Assembly (NCBI GenBank): GCA_946886565.1
Contig: CAMPIX010000026.1
Location: 1 to 24,863, forward strand
Length of the DNA stretch: 24,863 nt
Direction of reading: 5' to 3'
DNA from: an uncultured Altererythrobacter sp.
GTDB lineage: Bacteria > Pseudomonadota > Alphaproteobacteria > Sphingomonadales > Sphingomonadaceae
A model generated the notes under the pieces. That model was not told the origin of the DNA and did not search any database. It saw nothing but the letters and a program-made list of their open reading frames with translations. The first letter of the stretch is position 1. Every line of letters begins with the position of its first letter. The translations under genes and the position numbers were made by a program. Shown in pieces: positions 21,487 through 24,863 of the stretch.

Positions 21487-22830
21487 ATGACTTCCATTCG
21501 TTTTTCGAAATTCACTCGCGGCGTGGCCGTGGCTGCGCTGGCGGCCACGCTGGGCGCGTGCGGTATCTTCGGCGGGGATGAGCCCAGGACCACGCCGACG
21601 ATCGGCGAGCGCAAGCCGGTGCTTTCGCGCATCGAGAGCGGTGCGACCGTCGATCCGTCGCTCGCGGGCGTTTCGGTCGTGCTCCCCCCTGCGCAGACCA
21701 ACAGCGAATGGCCGCAGGCCGGCGGCACCGCGGACAAGAGCTACGGCCATCTGACGCTGGCCGAAAATCCGTCGCGCGTGTGGACCGCGCAGATCGCGGG
21801 AGGCGGTGAGCGCCGCAGGCTCGCAGCCGCTCCGGTGATCGGCGGCGGCATGCTTTACGCGGTCGATACCGATGGCGTGGTCCATGCGTTCGATGCTGCG
21901 ACCGGCGCGCGGGGCTGGACCTATCGCATGGAAGTACCCGGCGACGTCCAGAACGCAGCATTCGGCGGCGGCGCGAGCTACGATGGCGGGCGCGTCTACG
22001 TCACGAACGGCGTCGGTCAGGTTGCCGCTCTCGATGCCGCGACCGGGGCGGAGATATGGAAGGTCCAGCCGGCTGGTCCGCTGCGCGGATCGCCTACGAT
22101 CGCTTTCAATTCTGTTTACGTGATGACGCAGAACAACCAGATCATCGCGCTCGATGCTGCGACGGGCGAGGAGCTGTGGAACGAATCGGGCTCGCAGACC
22201 CAGGCGGGCGTGTTCGGCGTCGCCGCTCCCGCCGCCGGGCAGGGCACCGTGATCGCAGGCTACAGCTCGGGCGAGCTGTCTGCCTATCGCTACGAGAACG
22301 GCCAGTTCCTCTGGTCCGACGCGCTCGCGCGCACCTCGATCTCGACCGAAGTCGGCTCGCTGACCGACATCGACGCCGACCCGATCATCGATAACGGCCG
22401 CGTCTATGCGCTTGGCCAGGGCGGGCGCATGGCGGCTTACGAACTAGTCACCGGGCAGCGGATCTGGGAGCTCAACGTCGCCGGGATTTCCACCCCCGCG
22501 ATCGCCGGCGAATGGATCTTCGCGCTGACCGACGACGCCAAGCTGCTCGCGATCGCCCGCGCCACGGGCAAGGTTCGCTGGATGACCCAGCTTCAGCGTT
22601 ACCGCGACGAAGAGGACAAGGAAGACGCGATCTTCTGGACCGGCCCGGTTCTCGCAGGCAACAACCTCTGGATCGCGAGCACCGCGGGGCAGATTTACAA
22701 GGTGAGCATCGCCGAGGGTTCGGCGAGCCTGTTCATGGACCTCGAGACGCCGGTTTCGCTTGCGCCGGTCGTGGCCAACAACACGCTCTACCTGCTCGAC
22801 GACGGCGGCACGATTCACGCGTTCCGTTGA
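21487..22830 (+). CDS. bamB: Outer-membrane assembly lipoprotein BamB
   Basis: A lipoprotein of the BAM complex that helps fold outer-membrane beta-barrels. The 447-aa protein has a signal peptide with lipobox ATLGAC (C25) and then an eight-bladed beta-propeller of PQQ-like repeats: VVHAFDAATGARGWTY, VAALDAATGAEIWKV, IIALDAATGEELWNE, MAAYELVTGQRIWEL, LLAIARATGKVRWMT and so on, each ending in the Trp of a blade. It lies on the periplasmic face of the outer membrane. It forms a pair with the upstream TPR gene. In many related genomes the next gene is der (EngA GTPase), which is not present here. Confidence 0.93.
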   Translation: MTSIRFSKFTRGVAVAALAATLGACGIFGGDEPRTTPTIGERKPVLSRIESGATVDPSLAGVSVVLPPAQTNSEWPQAGGTADKSYGHLTLAENPSRVWTAQIAGGGERRRLAAAPVIGGGMLYAVDTDGVVHAFDAATGARGWTYRMEVPGDVQNAAFGGGASYDGGRVYVTNGVGQVAALDAATGAEIWKVQPAGPLRGSPTIAFNSVYVMTQNNQIIALDAATGEELWNESGSQTQAGVFGVAAPAAGQGTVIAGYSSGELSAYRYENGQFLWSDALARTSISTEVGSLTDIDADPIIDNGRVYALGQGGRMAAYELVTGQRIWELNVAGISTPAIAGEWIFALTDDAKLLAIARATGKVRWMTQLQRYRDEEDKEDAIFWTGPVLAGNNLWIASTAGQIYKVSIAEGSASLFMDLETPVSLAPVVANNTLYLLDDGGTIHAFR

Positions 22831-22930
22831 CGACTGGCCCTTAACCACTCGGGGCATCCTCGGTCCGAAGCGGGACGGGGTGAAGGCCTTACCCGCTCCT
22901 TAACCCTTTCGCGCTATCGCGCGCCTCACG

Positions 22931-24289
22931 ATGAGCGCGCATCCGAACCCGGCAAAGACCCTCCCGGCGAGCGACGTGTCGGCGGGCGTGGGGTTCGCCG
23001 GGCTGCTCGGTCTGCTTGCGTGGATCGTGCTGTGCCGCAACTGGCCGCAGTTTGCGGACGCATTCGGGATTCCGGGCCCGCGCGCGCGCATGTCCGGCCC
23101 TTACGCTGCGCTCGCCGCGCTGTTCTTCTCGGCCGCGCCGATGGTGCTGTGGTCGGTCTTCGTGGACAAGGTCCACCGCAACCCCTCGACCGGTATCGAC
23201 TGGGACAACAAGCGCCCGCTGGCCGATGTGATCCGCGTCTCGGCGGTCAAGCTCGCCGGCCTCTGGACGACCTGGGCGATCATCGGCTTCCTCTACTGCG
23301 TCGCGCGCTGGTACTGGCGGGGGCAATACCTGTTCGCGATGGAGGTGATCGCGGTCGCCGCGATCCCGATCTTCGTGCTCTCGGTGCCCTACGTCCTGTG
23401 GCTCGATCGCCGCCTGGTCGAGCCGCGCGACCATGCCTGGCACTTCGGCGCGATGCTGTTCGGGCGCGAGGCCTACGATCCGGACGACGTCAGGAAGCAC
23501 TGGCGCGCGTGGATCATCAAGGCGTTCTTCGGCGCGTTCATGATCTCGATCCTGCCCGCCGGCTTCGCGGCGGTGGTCGAGGCGGACCTTGCGCGGATCG
23601 CCGCCGAGCCGGTCGCGATCGGCATGCTGCTGATCCAGCTGCTATTCGTGGTCGATGTGCAGATCGGCACGGTCGGCTATCTGGTCACCTTCCGCCCGCT
23701 CGACGCGCATATCCGCAGCGGCAACCCGCTGCTCTCGGGCTGGCTCGCGGCGCTGATCTGTTATCCGCCGCTGGTGTTCGCCTTCATGGGGCCGGACGGC
23801 ATGCTCGCCTACGAGGTGAACACGCCGGGCTGGGGCCACTGGCTCGCCGGGCACACCGCGCTGCTGTGGCTCTGGGCGGCCTGGCTCGCCTTCCTGACCG
23901 CGATCTACGCGTGGGCGACGGTCGCGTTCGGGCTGCGCTTCTCCAACCTCACCTATCGCGGCGTGCTGACCAACGGGCCGTACCGCTACACCCGCCATCC
24001 CGCCTATCTGTCGAAGAACCTGTTCTGGTGGTTCTCGACCCTGCCCTTCCTCGTCTCGAGCGGCTCGCCGGTGGACATGATCCGCAACACCTTCTTCCTC
24101 GGCTGCGTCAGCGCGATCTACTACTGGCGCGCCAAAACCGAGGAGGCGCACCTGCTCGGCGAGGACGCCAAGTACCGAGAATACCACACGTGGATGGAGC
24201 GGCACGGCCTGCTGACGCGCCCGCTGACCGCGCTCAAGCGCCGCCTGCGTCCGCGCGGCCCGGTTCTGGCCGAGCAGCCGGCGGAGTGA
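22931..24289 (+). CDS. Polytopic isoprenylcysteine methyltransferase (ICMT/PEMT)-like protein
   Basis: A 452-aa integral membrane protein with about nine or ten hydrophobic segments. Its C-terminal part carries the ICMT/phospholipid-methyltransferase signature at 349-367: GPYRYTRHPAYLSKN then LFWW, followed after a further helix by RAKTEEAHLLGEDAKYREYHTWM (400-422) with the conserved Glu pair. This region binds S-adenosylmethionine and methylates an unknown, probably lipid or isoprenoid, acceptor. The first 300 residues are unusual: simple bacterial ICMT-like proteins are around 150-220 aa, so an additional membrane domain is fused in front. No Shine-Dalgarno is evident. It converges on gshA with one base between stops. 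Confidence 0.82.
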   Translation: MSAHPNPAKTLPASDVSAGVGFAGLLGLLAWIVLCRNWPQFADAFGIPGPRARMSGPYAALAALFFSAAPMVLWSVFVDKVHRNPSTGIDWDNKRPLADVIRVSAVKLAGLWTTWAIIGFLYCVARWYWRGQYLFAMEVIAVAAIPIFVLSVPYVLWLDRRLVEPRDHAWHFGAMLFGREAYDPDDVRKHWRAWIIKAFFGAFMISILPAGFAAVVEADLARIAAEPVAIGMLLIQLLFVVDVQIGTVGYLVTFRPLDAHIRSGNPLLSGWLAALICYPPLVFAFMGPDGMLAYEVNTPGWGHWLAGHTALLWLWAAWLAFLTAIYAWATVAFGLRFSNLTYRGVLTNGPYRYTRHPAYLSKNLFWWFSTLPFLVSSGSPVDMIRNTFFLGCVSAIYYWRAKTEEAHLLGEDAKYREYHTWMERHGLLTRPLTALKRRLRPRGPVLAEQPAE

Positions 24290-24290
24290 G

Positions 24291-24863
24291 CTAGAAGCTC
24301 TGTTCGTACACGCGGGTCACGTCACCCGCCCATTCGCCGTGGTAGAGGTCGAGCAGGCGCTGGGCCGGGACCTTCCCGCTGGCGACGATCTCGTCGAGCG
24401 TTTCGAGGAAGCCGGTCTCGTTGTCGCCGCCGGTGTTGAGCCGCGCGCGCGCCGCTAGCCCTGCGCGCGAGATCGCCAGGGCCTCGCGCGCGATATCCAG
24501 CAGCTTTCCGCCACCCGGCATCGTGACGTCGAGCGCAAGCCGGGGGACGGCGTTGCGCAACGCCTCGCGCTCTTCCATCGTCCAGCCCTTCACCAGATCC
24601 CACGCCGCATCGAGCGCCCCTTCGTCGTAGAGCAGACCGACCCAGAACGCGGGCAGGGCGCAGATGCGGTTCCACGGGCCGCCGTCGGCGCCGCGCATCT
24701 CGAGGAAGCTCTTGAGGCGCACTTCGGGGAAAGCGGTCGAGAGGTGATCCCACCAATCGGACTGGCGCGGCTTCTCGCCGGGCAGCGCGGGCAGCTCGCC
24801 GCGCAGGAAATCGCGGAAGCTCTGGCCCGCGGCGTCGATGTATTTCCCGTCGCGGAAGACGAA
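24291..24863 (-). CDS. gshA: Glutamate-cysteine ligase (plant/alphaproteobacterial type), C-terminal part
   Basis: An open frame of 190 residues plus stop that runs off the right edge, so the N-terminal part is missing. It makes gamma-glutamylcysteine in the first step of glutathione synthesis. Recognisable blocks are FVFRDGKYIDAAGQSFRDF at the window edge, SDWWDHLSTAFPEVRLKSFLEMRGADGG, and WNRICALPAFWVGLLYDEGALDAAWDLV. The first and the EMRGAD segment are characteristic of the GCS2-type enzyme in plants and alphaproteobacteria, unlike the gammaproteobacterial GshA. C-terminal NTGGDNETGFLETL is also typical. It is truncated only by the window boundary, not broken. Confidence 0.92.
   Translation of the reverse strand, partial: FVFRDGKYIDAAGQSFRDFLRGELPALPGEKPRQSDWWDHLSTAFPEVRLKSFLEMRGADGGPWNRICALPAFWVGLLYDEGALDAAWDLVKGWTMEEREALRNAVPRLALDVTMPGGGKLLDIAREALAISRAGLAARARLNTGGDNETGFLETLDEIVASGKVPAQRLLDLYHGEWAGDVTRVYEQSF

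Noticed and set aside
1..24863. CRISPR arrays, tRNA or rRNA genes, prophage or plasmid genes
   Set aside because: I looked for regularly spaced repeats, clover-leaf and rRNA conserved blocks, and integrase, transposase or capsid genes, and saw none.

Overview
The window is GC-rich, densely packed chromosomal DNA from an alphaproteobacterium, most likely a member of the Sphingomonadales (Sphingomonas/Erythrobacter-like). I base this on the protein sequences (threonine synthase beginning MDYVSTRG, bL21 with a Lys/Ala-rich tail, class II PyrC, plant-type glutamate-cysteine ligase), on intergenic repeats of a kind common in sphingomonads, and on frequent gene starts without a clear Shine-Dalgarno. 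No species was identified by search. I see no phage, plasmid, CRISPR, rRNA or tRNA signal. The genes are mainly core metabolism, with a few accessory loci.

Layout. 1-160: a perfect 38-bp inverted repeat running into a dispersed repeat. 161-1041: a divergent AHSA1/SRPBCC gene and ArsR regulator sharing a 50-bp promoter region. 1232-6154: a forward run of thrC, an rRNA-type methyltransferase, folB, a tiny SDR-like protein coupled to folB, and moaA-moaD-moaE for molybdopterin synthesis. 6151-6660: a reverse lipoprotein. 6848-7663: rplU-rpmA with a terminator. 7880-8413: a GNAT acetyltransferase. 8549-11049: two tandem paralogous 'metal-dependent hydrolase' genes (PF10118-like) with a divergent TetR regulator and a perfect TetR-type palindrome over the promoter of the first paralog. 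11033-13914: ygfZ-like, pyrC and rarD. 14104-15423: a glycine-zipper envelope protein and a lipoprotein. 15430-18350: astD and selO (reverse). 18437-20439: an alpha/beta hydrolase coupled to a GT4 glycosyltransferase. 20437-20582: a 146-bp MITE-like element with perfect terminal inverted repeats. 20704-22830: a YfgM-like TPR protein and bamB. 22931-24289: a polytopic isoprenylcysteine methyltransferase-like protein. 24291 to the end: the C-terminal part of glutamate-cysteine ligase (reverse).

How the genes work together. moaADE form one translationally tight pathway unit. folB and its small partner overlap by ATGA. The TPR protein and BamB are envelope-assembly partners, but the GTPase gene der that often follows bamB in this group is not here. 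Convergent neighbours overlap or nearly touch at five places, so transcription units end with almost no dedicated terminator space.

The best candidates for something under-described are: the PF10118 pair, whose conserved E...ExxH...E...ExxH pattern looks like a ferritin-type dinuclear metal site, under a predicted TetR operator; the SDR-derived miniprotein next to folB; and the MITE sitting exactly at a stop codon while preserving it.
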